The notes under the pieces: model-generated | Seen by the model: the letters and a program-made list of their open reading frames with translations, nothing else | Told to the model about the DNA's origin: nothing | The model's database searches: none | Shown here: one piece after another, positions 25,741-34,635 of the stretch | How the letters are laid out: each line of letters begins with the position of its first letter | Numbering within the stretch: the first letter of the stretch is position 1 | Program-made: the position numbers and the translations under genes | Assembly (NCBI RefSeq): GCF_003609635.1 | Contig: NZ_MCIA01000012.1 | Span: 1-64,000, forward strand | Reading direction: 5' to 3' | Source: Lacrimispora algidixylanolytica | GTDB lineage: Bacteria; Bacillota; Clostridia; Lachnospirales; Lachnospiraceae | Length of the DNA: 64,000 bases

Positions 25741-26637
25741 ATGCACGCATGGGAACAAATACAACAAACCATAGAATTTATTGAAGAGCATTTGGATGAG
25801 GAAATCGATATGGAGAGTCTTGCAAAAACGGCTTCTTTGTCACCTTTTTACTATCAGCGGCTGTTTAGTCGACTGGTAAAAAAACCGGTTGCTGAGTATA
25901 TAAAACTCCGTCGTATGGCAAAGGCAACTGAGGCAGTGCTCCAAAAGGACAAGCGCATTTTGGATATTGCATCAGATCTTGGATTTTCCTCTCATGAACA
26001 CTTCTCCCGCACCTTTAAAGGTACCTTTGGGATGACGCCGGATGAGTACCGTAAAAACCCGCAAACTCTCAACCGTATGACAAAACCCGAGCTTTTACTT
26101 CACTACACGCTGATTGATGAAGGGGTACCTCTGATCACTAATGGTATCGTACTGGAAGTAAACAGGCGGGAAATTGCGGAACCGGTCTATTTTACCGGTG
26201 TTAAAAAGGATATGCCAATTCAGTTTATAGACGGAATCGAATCAGGGGTTGACCCACTTGATACTCTTTGGCAAAACTTCCATGAGCAGAAACAAACACA
26301 ACTTGGTCTTGCTGAGAATAATGAAGAAATTGGTGTGGCATATCCATGTTTAGAGGAGGGGTATTTTAGCTATTTTGCGGGTGCAAAGTCCATTCCTGAA
26401 GAAGTCCCAAACGGCTTTATGAACTGGGAACTACCACCAGGAAAATATATCGTTTGTTCCTTTGAAGCTGAGAACTTTGAGGCTCTCGTCATGGATGCTC
26501 TTTACAAAGCACAGCAATATGTCTACAACACATGGATGCCGAATCACAATCTGCAAACCCAGGCATTTTGTGCGGAGCGATATGCGAGCCATTCCCTTGA
26601 AACCACAAACATGGAAATATGGCTCAAACTGATATAA
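25741..26637 (+). CDS. AraC-family regulator with effector-binding domain
   Basis: The 298-aa protein has two AraC-type helix-turn-helix motifs in its first ~110 residues (MESLAKTASLSPFYYQRLFS and RILDIASDLGFSSHEHFSRT). A GyrI-like effector-binding domain follows (from ~140, with FTGVKKDM and WELPPGKYIV). Such proteins sense small cationic or drug-like molecules. AAGGAGGTG lies 9 nt before the ATG at 25741. A strong terminator follows. Its target is not evident; the SRPBCC gene just upstream is a candidate. Confidence 0.88.
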   Translation: MHAWEQIQQTIEFIEEHLDEEIDMESLAKTASLSPFYYQRLFSRLVKKPVAEYIKLRRMAKATEAVLQKDKRILDIASDLGFSSHEHFSRTFKGTFGMTPDEYRKNPQTLNRMTKPELLLHYTLIDEGVPLITNGIVLEVNRREIAEPVYFTGVKKDMPIQFIDGIESGVDPLDTLWQNFHEQKQTQLGLAENNEEIGVAYPCLEEGYFSYFAGAKSIPEEVPNGFMNWELPPGKYIVCSFEAENFEALVMDALYKAQQYVYNTWMPNHNLQTQAFCAERYASHSLETTNMEIWLKLI

Positions 26638-26652
26638 TGGATTTACGCATAT

Positions 26653-26691
26653 TGCACCGGGTAGTCATCATGAACTACCCGGTGCTTTTTT
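26653..26691. terminator. Strong terminator between converging genes
   Basis: GCACCGGGTAGT and ACTACCCGGTGC form a perfect 12-bp stem followed by TTTTTT on the plus strand. It separates the AraC-type gene from the oncoming minus-strand operon. Confidence 0.9.
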
Positions 26692-26692
26692 G

Positions 26693-27031
26693 CTACATGC
26701 CGAGAATAGTCCATATATAAAGCGGGCAGGTAAGCGTAAACACAAGACAGGAAAACAGAATTGCTGGTGACGCCCATTCAAACTGGCCATGTTTTCGATA
26801 ATCAAAATACGTGGTTCCAAGTTTTGCAAAGAAAAACACCGCTAAAATTAAATCAATAGCTGGAAATACCACCTTGTTAACAACAGTCTTTATTTGGCTG
26901 GACGCATCATTCCATGTGCTCTCAACGGCTCCAGCAACATCACCGCTTCCAGCAGCGAGTGCAGTCATTCCAAACAGGAAAATCAACAAGAATACTATAT
27001 TTAGGATTACAAGGATACGTTTTAGCTTCAT
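26693..27031 (-). CDS. DUF3852 small membrane protein
   Basis: The 112-aa protein starts at the ATG at 27031 with AGAGGTG upstream. It has a signal-type N terminus (LKRILVILNIVFLLIFLFGMTALA), then SGDVAGAVESTWNDASSQIK and two further hydrophobic segments, and ends YIWTILGM. Size and topology resemble VirB2/TrbC-like pilin subunits or the small Maff2-type proteins of these ICEs. The function is not established. It is the last gene of the Tad-type operon in transcription order. Confidence 0.75.
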   Translation of the reverse strand: MKLKRILVILNIVFLLIFLFGMTALAAGSGDVAGAVESTWNDASSQIKTVVNKVVFPAIDLILAVFFFAKLGTTYFDYRKHGQFEWASPAILFSCLVFTLTCPLYIWTILGM

Positions 27032-27102
27032 TGAAATTGCACCTCTTTCTTTAATTTTAAAATAGACCACCAAGTTAGCAGTGCACTCTTTCCTTCTGCC
27101 AA

Positions 27103-28797
27103 TCAGGGCATTACAGGAGCGATATGCCAATCGTCCCAAAGACTTCCATGAATATACACCGAGTCAGTTAGATTTATGGATAGCATACCATCAGGGGTCC
27201 AGCAGTCAAAAAGCCATGTATACGGGGTATATCTACCGTCTGGCATCCATATGGGAGTGAAATGCGTCCGCCGTTTATAAGTTGAAAATTTATTTTTCGG
27301 AAATTCAAATTTTGCATTATATCCAGACTGAGTCTGATCAAGCAGCCTCCAATAGTTCTGGTAATTAAATTCTGGTAAATAAGTCAAGGCCGTCTGTGCA
27401 TTCGTCACAGCTGATGATTGATTGGTACTAACATGAGCAGTTGTAGCTTGATTGATTCCGTATCCACTTTTCAAATCTTTGTCTGAAGCAGTTGGGTCTT
27501 TTTCATCCGGAGTGATTCTCATAGAGGCCGAAAGACTTGCACTATATGAATTCCAGTCAAATTCCCACCATCCCTCATCTTCCCAATACCCATCATCATC
27601 GTCATCTCCGTCATGCCACACCCAATTCTCCTGCCACCATGGGTGCCAGACTCCCCATGACGCCGAGGTCTTCTGGGTATTATTTGGTATAGATGAGGCG
27701 GTGTATGAGTCGTTACGATCATCTGCCAGTGGATTAGGAGGCTCGTTTCCTAATAGGTCTACAATCTTTGCAGTAATTGTCCCCTTATTTACCACACCTC
27801 CTCCTGTCGCAGATACACGTATAATCATGGCCTGCGGAGTAGAAGGTGTCGTCCACCTTACCCAAACCAACTGACTATCTCCCTCCGGATAATACACACC
27901 ATTTACTGTATAAGTCTGACTCCCAATAGTAAATTTTACTTTTACAGGATTATCCGGATCGGCCTGCCCACCGCTAACAGTTACTGAGGTAATAACCTCT
28001 GTGTTGATTCTATATTCGTAATCATAGTACTCAGCTTCTGGCGGTATATCTGTCTTTTTAAATCGAACAATCCCAAGGCCCAAGGCTGTTTTTATTTCCT
28101 GATTAGTTCGAATACCTGTTTTTGGTCCACTCCATGCTGGATACCCCAAATCTTCCGCCTCCAAAAACATGGAAAGAGGTAAGTTTTGAAAAGCAGACGT
28201 TGGAAGCACAGCACGTACCGCTCCTCCGGTTAATTCATCATACATGGCTGCTTCAGTTGCCGTCATTGCCATATATAATCCCTGAAATTTAACATATATA
28301 ATTGGCTCTAGCAACAGCTTATACCTTCCTCCAATCAATACATCAAAATCCATTCCAGTTTGATTTGCGATACTTCGTATGACCTGTTCATCTGTGAAAT
28401 AACCTTTTACTGCCTCAATGCTAGCTACTCCAAGGCTTTTCGAGCTGATAATTCTCGGAAGAGACTGACTTGGGTTCACGAACTGATATGCTTCTTTATC
28501 CAAAGCAAGGATAGCTCCTTCCGAATAAGAAATCTTGCAAACCTTTCCAAATGAACATGAAATATTGCTTAATCTCTTATTTGTAAGATCAATGGGTGTC
28601 GTGACCGGTTTTCTACTCTCAGCTTCCACCACAGTTACCCGAACCCCCTCCATTCCCGGAGTCCAACTGTTTTGTGAGGTTCCCTGTCCCATGCTTCCTC
28701 CACCATTGTCAATGTTTCCATCGCCGATTGCATAGGTTGTTACTGGAAATAAGGTCACAATAAGAATCATAAGAATCAGATAAAAAATACCTCTCAT
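27103..28797 (-). CDS. Secreted Trp-rich protein of the pilus operon
   Basis: The ATG at 28797 follows GGAAGGGAGC and begins a clear signal peptide (RGIFYLILMILIVTLFPVTTYA). The mature protein of ~540 aa is hydrophilic. It has a beta-rich middle (SVTVSGGQADPDNPVKVKFT) and a striking Trp/Asp-rich segment around residue 440 (WHPWWQENWVWHDGDDDDDG). I recognise no domain. The position among Tad pilus genes suggests a surface or pilus-associated protein. A terminator lies just upstream, so it may have its own promoter. Confidence 0.65.
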   Translation of the reverse strand: MRGIFYLILMILIVTLFPVTTYAIGDGNIDNGGGSMGQGTSQNSWTPGMEGVRVTVVEAESRKPVTTPIDLTNKRLSNISCSFGKVCKISYSEGAILALDKEAYQFVNPSQSLPRIISSKSLGVASIEAVKGYFTDEQVIRSIANQTGMDFDVLIGGRYKLLLEPIIYVKFQGLYMAMTATEAAMYDELTGGAVRAVLPTSAFQNLPLSMFLEAEDLGYPAWSGPKTGIRTNQEIKTALGLGIVRFKKTDIPPEAEYYDYEYRINTEVITSVTVSGGQADPDNPVKVKFTIGSQTYTVNGVYYPEGDSQLVWVRWTTPSTPQAMIIRVSATGGGVVNKGTITAKIVDLLGNEPPNPLADDRNDSYTASSIPNNTQKTSASWGVWHPWWQENWVWHDGDDDDDGYWEDEGWWEFDWNSYSASLSASMRITPDEKDPTASDKDLKSGYGINQATTAHVSTNQSSAVTNAQTALTYLPEFNYQNYWRLLDQTQSGYNAKFEFPKNKFSTYKRRTHFTPIWMPDGRYTPYTWLFDCWTPDGMLSINLTDSVYIHGSLWDDWHIAPVMP

Positions 28798-28811
28798 ACT
28801 GCTCCCTTCCA

Positions 28812-28846
28812 CAAAAAAAGCACCACCCGTAAATCTGAGGTGATGC
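28812..28846 (-). terminator. Terminator before the Trp-rich protein gene
   Basis: GCATCACC and GGTGGTGC form a stem around TCAGATTTACG, followed by seven T on the minus strand. Confidence 0.8.
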
Positions 28847-28867
28847 ATTTTCTGATAATTGTTACAT

Positions 28868-29452
28868 TTAATCCATTGAACCAATTTTATTCCCATTTTC
28901 AAACATATCTTCAGCGGTCGTTCCAGATACGCTACCGCCATTATCTTCTACCCAACCAAAACCGGGAACATAAATTTTCCCTTCATGGTTATCTTCTGAT
29001 TCTGACGATGATGATTGCGTAGGTGCAGTCGTTGATTTGACCTCGCTCTCTTCTGCCTGAACCGCAGTAGTTACTTTTTCTCCGCTTGGTGTTTTAGTCG
29101 GATCTTTTTTTGCTTCATTTAAAGGTTCGGCGGGTTTTGTTACCTCTGGCTGAATACTCTGCTCGATACCGCTTGAATCTCCGGTATCCATATTCTGTAT
29201 CTCCGCTTCTGTGGAAGTAGGCTGAACGCTTACTTCTTGCGTAGTAACCGGAGTTGTCGTTTCCTCTCCCGTGACACTAAGTGTTGAAATGGTCGGAGAA
29301 TCTGTAGTTGTTATCATTGCAGCGGTAGTTGCCTCTGCTTCAACAAGTGTCTCCTTCTTAAAACGGGAAACAATTGCAATTACCAGTATGATACACAAAA
29401 CACTGATTCCTATGACAATACACCATTTCTTTTTCCTGTCAGATAGTTTCAT
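28868..29452 (-). CDS. DUF6550 membrane-anchored protein
   Basis: The 194-aa protein has one N-terminal membrane segment (residues ~11-31), then a long Thr/Ser/Glu-rich, probably disordered extracytoplasmic stretch. A conserved C-terminal block reads KIYVPGFGWVEDNGGSV...MFENGNKIGSMD, the part by which I recognise DUF6550. GGGGAG precedes the ATG. Its function is unknown; it travels with Tad-type pilus genes in Clostridia ICEs. Confidence 0.75.
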   Translation of the reverse strand: MKLSDRKKKWCIVIGISVLCIILVIAIVSRFKKETLVEAEATTAAMITTTDSPTISTLSVTGEETTTPVTTQEVSVQPTSTEAEIQNMDTGDSSGIEQSIQPEVTKPAEPLNEAKKDPTKTPSGEKVTTAVQAEESEVKSTTAPTQSSSSESEDNHEGKIYVPGFGWVEDNGGSVSGTTAEDMFENGNKIGSMD

Positions 29453-29547
29453 TCAAATCTCCCCTTTTTCAGTATAAGTTACGCCTTTTTTCAGTAACAC
29501 ACATTACCACAGATACTCTCACAAGTCTATGATTCATATGTGAAAAC

Positions 29548-30105
29548 TTAAAATAAAGGCATATATTTAGCCTTAACCTTCAAATTTATTGTCATGGGCG
29601 GAAGGAACTTCCATCCAAAAGATACCGGAACTTCCAACCGGATTATCGTATCAACCAAAAGACCATTGGAATTGTCAGGAATGGCAGGGGCAAACGGCAT
29701 GTTATCTAAACTGACAGATAGAGCTGACAATCGGAACTCGGCTGTGCTTCCCGCATATTTCACATGATATCCCTTTTCCTGTCTTAATCCAAGCACTTGA
29801 TCCAAACGACTGTAAATATCACCATAATCCAGACTTTCCTCAAAATCATCCGCAAACGGCTGATATGCTCCCGAGTAACCTTCCCTTACGCCGTGATATA
29901 CGTCATCATAGCTGTCATTTACAGTCGAAATCACAGCGGACTGTACTGCATCACGAACACCTTGTGCGACAATCATCAATCGGAGGCCCTCCGAAATAAC
30001 ACACAGAAGTAGTAAAAGGGCAAGTGCTGTTGCAACAGTAAGAGGAAAAGACGAACCTTTCTTACTTTTTAGTATATCACCGACTTTAACAGTTGTCACT
30101 TCCAA
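29548..30105 (-). CDS. TadE/TadF-like pseudopilin
   Basis: The 185-aa protein has a short leader ending SKKGSSF and then a hydrophobic helix (PLTVATALALLLLLCVISEG), followed by an extracytoplasmic domain. That is the TadE/TadF minor-pilin layout, with likely cleavage after the Gly. Its start overlaps the upstream DUF4320 gene by 10 nt. It is probably an assembly or tip component of the element-encoded pilus. Confidence 0.7.
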   Translation of the reverse strand: MEVTTVKVGDILKSKKGSSFPLTVATALALLLLLCVISEGLRLMIVAQGVRDAVQSAVISTVNDSYDDVYHGVREGYSGAYQPFADDFEESLDYGDIYSRLDQVLGLRQEKGYHVKYAGSTAEFRLSALSVSLDNMPFAPAIPDNSNGLLVDTIIRLEVPVSFGWKFLPPMTINLKVKAKYMPLF

Positions 30106-30614
30106 TACACCTCACTTTTACCAGATGACTTAGCTGCCAGAGTAATAGGAAAACTGCCGAAACCTCCGAAAATCCCGATATCTGTCTGCATGGTTAAAGT
30201 TACCGTAAACTCTTCATTCAGCTGAATTTTTCCAGTCTGGGACCATGAGATATCCGGTTTAAGACCTGTCTGTTCCGTTAATATCTGTGCTCTACGGGTG
30301 GTTTCCGTCCCAACACCTCCTGCTACTTCTGCTTCACGGCAAAGCTCACTTGCATAGATGTCCAGCTTATTTTTGGAGATAAATACCGGCAGAACACTGA
30401 CCCCGACGGCAATCACCAGCATAACACACAGAACCAGTACTGCCACATCAACATATCCCTCCCCACACTGAGATCGCAGAAGTTTTTGTATAGATGTACC
30501 ACCTCGTCTAAGTTTTATAACATAGTGTCCTCCATCTCTCCCACTCTCTGAACGTGATACGCCATAGCACATGCTCCCACTACCCTCTTTCTGTCTCTTT
30601 TCATCTTTAACCAT
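30096..30614 (-). CDS. DUF4320 protein, TadE-like pseudopilin
   Basis: The 172-aa protein carries LRSQCGEGYVDVAVLVLCVM about 47 residues in, a prepilin-type junction followed by a hydrophobic helix. The same junction, SQRGEGFVDTAI, occurs in the protein at 35939-36229. Downstream is a beta-rich domain (FTVTLTMQTDIGIFGGFGSF). I know DUF4320 from Clostridia ICEs. Processing by the prepilin peptidase at 35524 is likely. The basic ~45-residue leader is longer than usual; a later start is possible. Confidence 0.7.
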   Translation of the reverse strand: MVKDEKRQKEGSGSMCYGVSRSESGRDGGHYVIKLRRGGTSIQKLLRSQCGEGYVDVAVLVLCVMLVIAVGVSVLPVFISKNKLDIYASELCREAEVAGGVGTETTRRAQILTEQTGLKPDISWSQTGKIQLNEEFTVTLTMQTDIGIFGGFGSFPITLAAKSSGKSEVYWK

Positions 30615-30623
30615 AAATCCCTC

Positions 30624-31493
30624 CTAAAACATGCTGCCTAAAGAGTCCATAATCTGTATTGCAATGATGACCAGATAGGTTAGTAGAAAGCACATCAGCA
30701 TCACAAAGGAATACACACGGATCTTCGGAGGGACTTTCTGTGCCTGACCTTTTAAACGCTGAAGTTCCAGCGCTTTGAAGTCATGAGCCAGCATTTGAAA
30801 ATATACAGCACTATCGTCTCCCCTTAGGACGCCAATGAGTCCTCTGACTACATCGGATAACATGGGGGAATTAAATCTTGCCTCAAATCGAGTCAGTGCT
30901 GCTTCATAGTTGGAGGAACGCATATCGGCCGTCAGCATATCCAGCTCCTGAGCAAAAGCAGAGCTGGCGTTCTTCTTGTATGTTTCCAACATCGCCAGTA
31001 CATCACGACTGGCTTTTAAGGTCTGCTCTATGGTTGCCACGAACCGCGGCAGTTCTCCTTCAATCTGATCCCTTTTTACCTTCAGCTGTTCGTCCGCCTT
31101 TCGGATCTCTTTGAAATATGACAGTACCGCAAGGAACACCACAATAGGGATAAGTAACGGAATCAGGATCAGACAAGGAATAATTCCTGACAGAATAGAT
31201 CCGGCCTTTGTGATGGCATATGCCTCATATACTTCCGGAGTCACAGAATAGCCTGCCGCTTTTAAAACATTGCTCATACGACTGTGCTTATATTCATCCA
31301 ATCGAATGTATTTCGACACCTTTACTGCACCGGACATCAACCAGGCTTCCACTGTTCCAGAAGCTCTTTTACTGCTGCTTCCTGCTCCCCGCATAGCTTT
31401 TGACGTACTCAAAGTGGGGAGTTTCAAAACATCTGCCAAAAGAAAGAACAGTCCTGCCGCAAGTAAAAATCCAACAAAAAATAGTTGTCCCAT
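30624..31493 (-). CDS. TadC-like pilus platform protein
   Basis: The 289-aa inner-membrane protein has a type II secretion F domain. Hydrophobic segments lie at the N terminus, around residues 95-125 and at the C terminus (VMLMCFLLTYLVIIAIQIMD). The cytoplasmic part contains GELPRFVATIEQTLKASRDV. TadB and TadC form the assembly platform on which TadA acts. It lies 6 nt from the tadB-like gene and in the usual A-B-C order. Confidence 0.85.
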   Translation of the reverse strand: MGQLFFVGFLLAAGLFFLLADVLKLPTLSTSKAMRGAGSSSKRASGTVEAWLMSGAVKVSKYIRLDEYKHSRMSNVLKAAGYSVTPEVYEAYAITKAGSILSGIIPCLILIPLLIPIVVFLAVLSYFKEIRKADEQLKVKRDQIEGELPRFVATIEQTLKASRDVLAMLETYKKNASSAFAQELDMLTADMRSSNYEAALTRFEARFNSPMLSDVVRGLIGVLRGDDSAVYFQMLAHDFKALELQRLKGQAQKVPPKIRVYSFVMLMCFLLTYLVIIAIQIMDSLGSMF

Positions 31494-31499
31494 ATCTCA

Positions 31500-32429
31500 T
31501 CACCTCCTGTACTCTACGGGCTTTGTAAGCTTAATCACAAAGGCTGTTGAAATAAAGATTGCTGCTGCACATACCGACAAAACAATTTGTCCAACTGCCG
31601 TATGCGTCAAAGTATAGTACCAGTCTCTGTTTAGCAGGTACATAATGGGAATATTGCCGACTACAAGGAGTGCCATCATTATAAATTCTTTTCTTGGTTC
31701 GAACACCATATACTCCAGCTCCGCGTTAACGATTCGCATATCGGACAGCTTGCTTACGATAGGAGTCAGAGTCGTTTTTAAGCTCCGGTCATACTGACAC
31801 GCTGCGATAGCATCACACCACTCATGGAATACTTCATTTTCAATTTGTGAGTTCATGCCATGAAGTGCCTCTACAATATCCGGATTAACCAGTTTTACCT
31901 TTGTCAAAAATCCGGCGAACACGCTTTTTACAGGAGGATTTAAGTAAGAGACGCTTTCCTCTACCACAGTAACGATATCTTCATTCCGAAGGTATGCTGA
32001 GGTAATAATAGATAAAGCAGTTTCTAACTCATCCGCAATGTTTTTTTTGTAATGGCTGGCGGTCAGCCTTATATACCAGAATGGCAGAAACATCATACCG
32101 ACAGCCAGAACTGGAATAAGAAATACATTATTCATAAGTATAGCAAGGCTGACACCGGTGGCGAAGCCTAACAGTGAGGCGGCACAGACAAGAGAAAACC
32201 ATCCGCTCCGTTCTGTAATCTTTAGAATTTCCTGTATCTCTGTAATCTCCCGCCGGAAAAGAGACATCTTTTTCCGCTTGGCCGCCTCGTTGATTTCGGA
32301 ACGTATGCTCTTATTCTTTCTTGTCAGAAATCCAAACAGGCTATCTGTAAATTCCATGGGAGTTAAGCCTAACAAGAGGAAAAAGCCGGCTATTAACCCG
32401 ATACAGGAGGCTAAAAGAATTGTGGTCAT
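31500..32429 (-). CDS. TadB-like pilus platform protein
   Basis: The 309-aa protein is the second type II secretion F-domain protein. It has two N-terminal hydrophobic regions (~5-25 and ~80-115), the cytoplasmic core ELETALSIITSAYLRNEDIV, and two C-terminal membrane segments. It overlaps the tadA-like gene by 4 nt and is followed at 6 nt by the tadC-like gene, so the three are translated together. Confidence 0.83.
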   Translation of the reverse strand: MTTILLASCIGLIAGFFLLLGLTPMEFTDSLFGFLTRKNKSIRSEINEAAKRKKMSLFRREITEIQEILKITERSGWFSLVCAASLLGFATGVSLAILMNNVFLIPVLAVGMMFLPFWYIRLTASHYKKNIADELETALSIITSAYLRNEDIVTVVEESVSYLNPPVKSVFAGFLTKVKLVNPDIVEALHGMNSQIENEVFHEWCDAIAACQYDRSLKTTLTPIVSKLSDMRIVNAELEYMVFEPRKEFIMMALLVVGNIPIMYLLNRDWYYTLTHTAVGQIVLSVCAAAIFISTAFVIKLTKPVEYRR

Positions 32430-33826
32430 GCTATGTCACCTCCCAGCCCAAGAATCCGTTTTAAGGTATCCTGCGGCATCCCATTTTCAAGAAAGCGTTT
32501 CTGCAGACTTTGAGAGATGCCTTGTATTGCCTGATGGCTTCCACTTATAATAAAGTTTCCGTCCTCTACACGGTTTTCCGTGATTTGAAACTGAAACAGG
32601 CTCCGATAGTTTCTTGTGCCATCCGGTAGGATTTCACACTCCATGATTTCCAACATACGCCGTTTTTTATTTTCAAGCTGTTTTGCAAATACCACGATAG
32701 GAAAGGCTTCTGTGACCAGATCCATGAGGGTGTTATCCGCCATATCGTATTTCCGCTTGCAAAGGGTAACCATACGGCGCCAGGTGGCTTCACAGGAATT
32801 TGAATGAATGGTGGTCAGCACCGTATGCCCGGTCCTGGCAGACTCCTGTGCGGCATAGGCTTCCGGCCCACGCATCTCGCCCACACAGATAATTTCAGGA
32901 TTAAAGCGCAGGGCCATATCCAGAAGAATATCCTGATCAATGTTCTGTTTTTCATTTTCACTGAACCGGGTCAGAGTATGGATTACACTGTTAGTAACTT
33001 TGCCGTTCTTTTTACGGATCAGTGCCAGTTCACGGGAACCGTTTTCAATGGTAAAAATACGTTTATTGTCTGGGATTGTGGTAAGCAGCCAACCGGCCAG
33101 TGTAGTTTTACCGGAACTGGTAGCACCAGCAACGCATACGGAAATACCATACCGCAGACATTCCGTAAGAAAATCCAGCATAGGTTCCGTGGCTGTGCCA
33201 CCCTTGATAAAATCAGCTTTTTGCATACTCTGAGGATTTACAATACGAATGGAAGCGGCTACGCCTACCTCCTCATCTACCACCGGGGATTTTAAAGCCG
33301 CAATTCGAATGTTTTTACTTAAATGTCCCAAGATGGCGGGGCTTGCATTATCTAAAACCATACCGGAAACATGAAGCATGCGTCGTACCACATTGACCGC
33401 GTGTGCCGGACTTTCAAACTGTTCATCTAGTTTTTTGGTCACTCCGCTGCTATACTGCACCTCGATATCATTCCAGGCATTAACATCGATTTCCTCAATT
33501 CCTGCACCAAAAACGTATTTAGTCAGGAAAGAAAACTCTGCCATCTCAGTGTAAAGGGCATCAACCAGCTGGGATTGTGACATTTCGGCAACTGCCAGGC
33601 GGTAATCTTGAACATATTTGCTGATATAGCGCTTTACCTGGGACTTGACTTCTTCGCTATCTCCATCGGTGATAAGTGTCGCATACTTGCTGGAAATATA
33701 GGACTGTACCTCTTTGAGTACCTGCCGGAACTCTCTTATCGACCCTTCCGCAGAAAAAAACAGTTCCTGATTACCGTCTGTGATTTGATTCAACAGGATA
33801 TCCGTTTGTACGTGTTCTTTTCTCAT
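32426..33826 (-). CDS. TadA/CpaF-type pilus assembly ATPase
   Basis: The 466-aa cytosolic motor powers Flp/Tad pilus assembly. Walker A is GATSSGKT at residues 234-241, followed by the Asp-box region FTIENGSRELAL and the Walker B region NPEIICVGEMRGPEAYAA with the conserved His box after it (TGHTVLTTIHSNS). The family is close to VirB11, and this ICE has no separate VirB11. The gene could serve pilus assembly only or also the transfer channel. It overlaps both neighbours by 4 nt. Confidence 0.92.
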   Translation of the reverse strand: MRKEHVQTDILLNQITDGNQELFFSAEGSIREFRQVLKEVQSYISSKYATLITDGDSEEVKSQVKRYISKYVQDYRLAVAEMSQSQLVDALYTEMAEFSFLTKYVFGAGIEEIDVNAWNDIEVQYSSGVTKKLDEQFESPAHAVNVVRRMLHVSGMVLDNASPAILGHLSKNIRIAALKSPVVDEEVGVAASIRIVNPQSMQKADFIKGGTATEPMLDFLTECLRYGISVCVAGATSSGKTTLAGWLLTTIPDNKRIFTIENGSRELALIRKKNGKVTNSVIHTLTRFSENEKQNIDQDILLDMALRFNPEIICVGEMRGPEAYAAQESARTGHTVLTTIHSNSCEATWRRMVTLCKRKYDMADNTLMDLVTEAFPIVVFAKQLENKKRRMLEIMECEILPDGTRNYRSLFQFQITENRVEDGNFIISGSHQAIQGISQSLQKRFLENGMPQDTLKRILGLGGDIA

Positions 33827-34635
33827 ACACCGAACACCTCCTTTGCGATTTCTGCTATCTCCTTCCGAAATCCCCGGCTGTCCTTAAGCGAAAGATCGCC
33901 AAGGAGGTTCCCATCTAATCCCAGCTTCTCAAGTTCATCAGAATGCGGAAGTTTAAAGGTTACATTGCCAAGCACCTGCTCAATATGCTCGCTTGCCTGA
34001 TTTGGTTTTATATCTGATGCAACCTTATACTGTTTATCCGCATCCCATTTCTGATCCTTTAGGAGTGGGAGCTGGCTGGACAGATAACTGATGGATTTCA
34101 AATCGCAATTTACCAGCCGAAGAACCGAATCAGCCTCCAGAAGAGATACAGCGGAGAGAACATCATAGGCAATGTAACTGCTACAATCGATGATTATATA
34201 AGGAGCAATATTCCGAAGACGGTCAATTAATTCCGTTGCCAACTCCGTGGTATAGGGCGGGTAAGTATACATATTTTCCCCCTTCTTCATTCCGATGATG
34301 GTCAAATACTCCATTTTTTTGAGGGTAATACAATTTTGACGAATAAGCTCATCTGTAATATGAGTTGCTGCCAAAATACTTCCGAGGGAACGTTCACATT
34401 CCAGATCTGTCGGCGGACATATGCATGGTAGCATCGGTGCCGTCATGTCACATAAAAGCAACAACGCATTGCGTTTATGAGCAGCCAGATATTTGGCAAG
34501 CCGTACACTGACCGTGGTTTTTCCACTGCCAGGACTGCCCCACACCGCTAACACCTGAACATCTGGATTTAAGTCCTCCTGGGATGGCTTCATCTGATTC
34601 CTGAAAAAAAGACTTCCTTTCATAAAATTAATCAT
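33823..34635 (-). CDS. TadZ/CpaE-like P-loop protein
   Basis: The 270-aa protein has a deviant Walker A AVWGSPGSGKTTVSVRLAK (GSPGSGKT at 33-40) and a MinD/ParA-like switch region YIIIDCSSYIAYDVLSAV. TadZ/CpaE proteins place the pilus machine at a cell site. The start overlaps the end of the cpaB-like gene by 8 nt, and its stop overlaps the tadA-like gene. Confidence 0.8.
   Translation of the reverse strand: MINFMKGSLFFRNQMKPSQEDLNPDVQVLAVWGSPGSGKTTVSVRLAKYLAAHKRNALLLLCDMTAPMLPCICPPTDLECERSLGSILAATHITDELIRQNCITLKKMEYLTIIGMKKGENMYTYPPYTTELATELIDRLRNIAPYIIIDCSSYIAYDVLSAVSLLEADSVLRLVNCDLKSISYLSSQLPLLKDQKWDADKQYKVASDIKPNQASEHIEQVLGNVTFKLPHSDELEKLGLDGNLLGDLSLKDSRGFRKEIAEIAKEVFGV

Noticed and set aside
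32426-33826. Assigning the TadA-type ATPase as VirB11
   Set aside because: The flanking TadZ-, TadB- and TadC-like genes with overlapping ends make it a Tad ATPase; a dual role is only a possibility.
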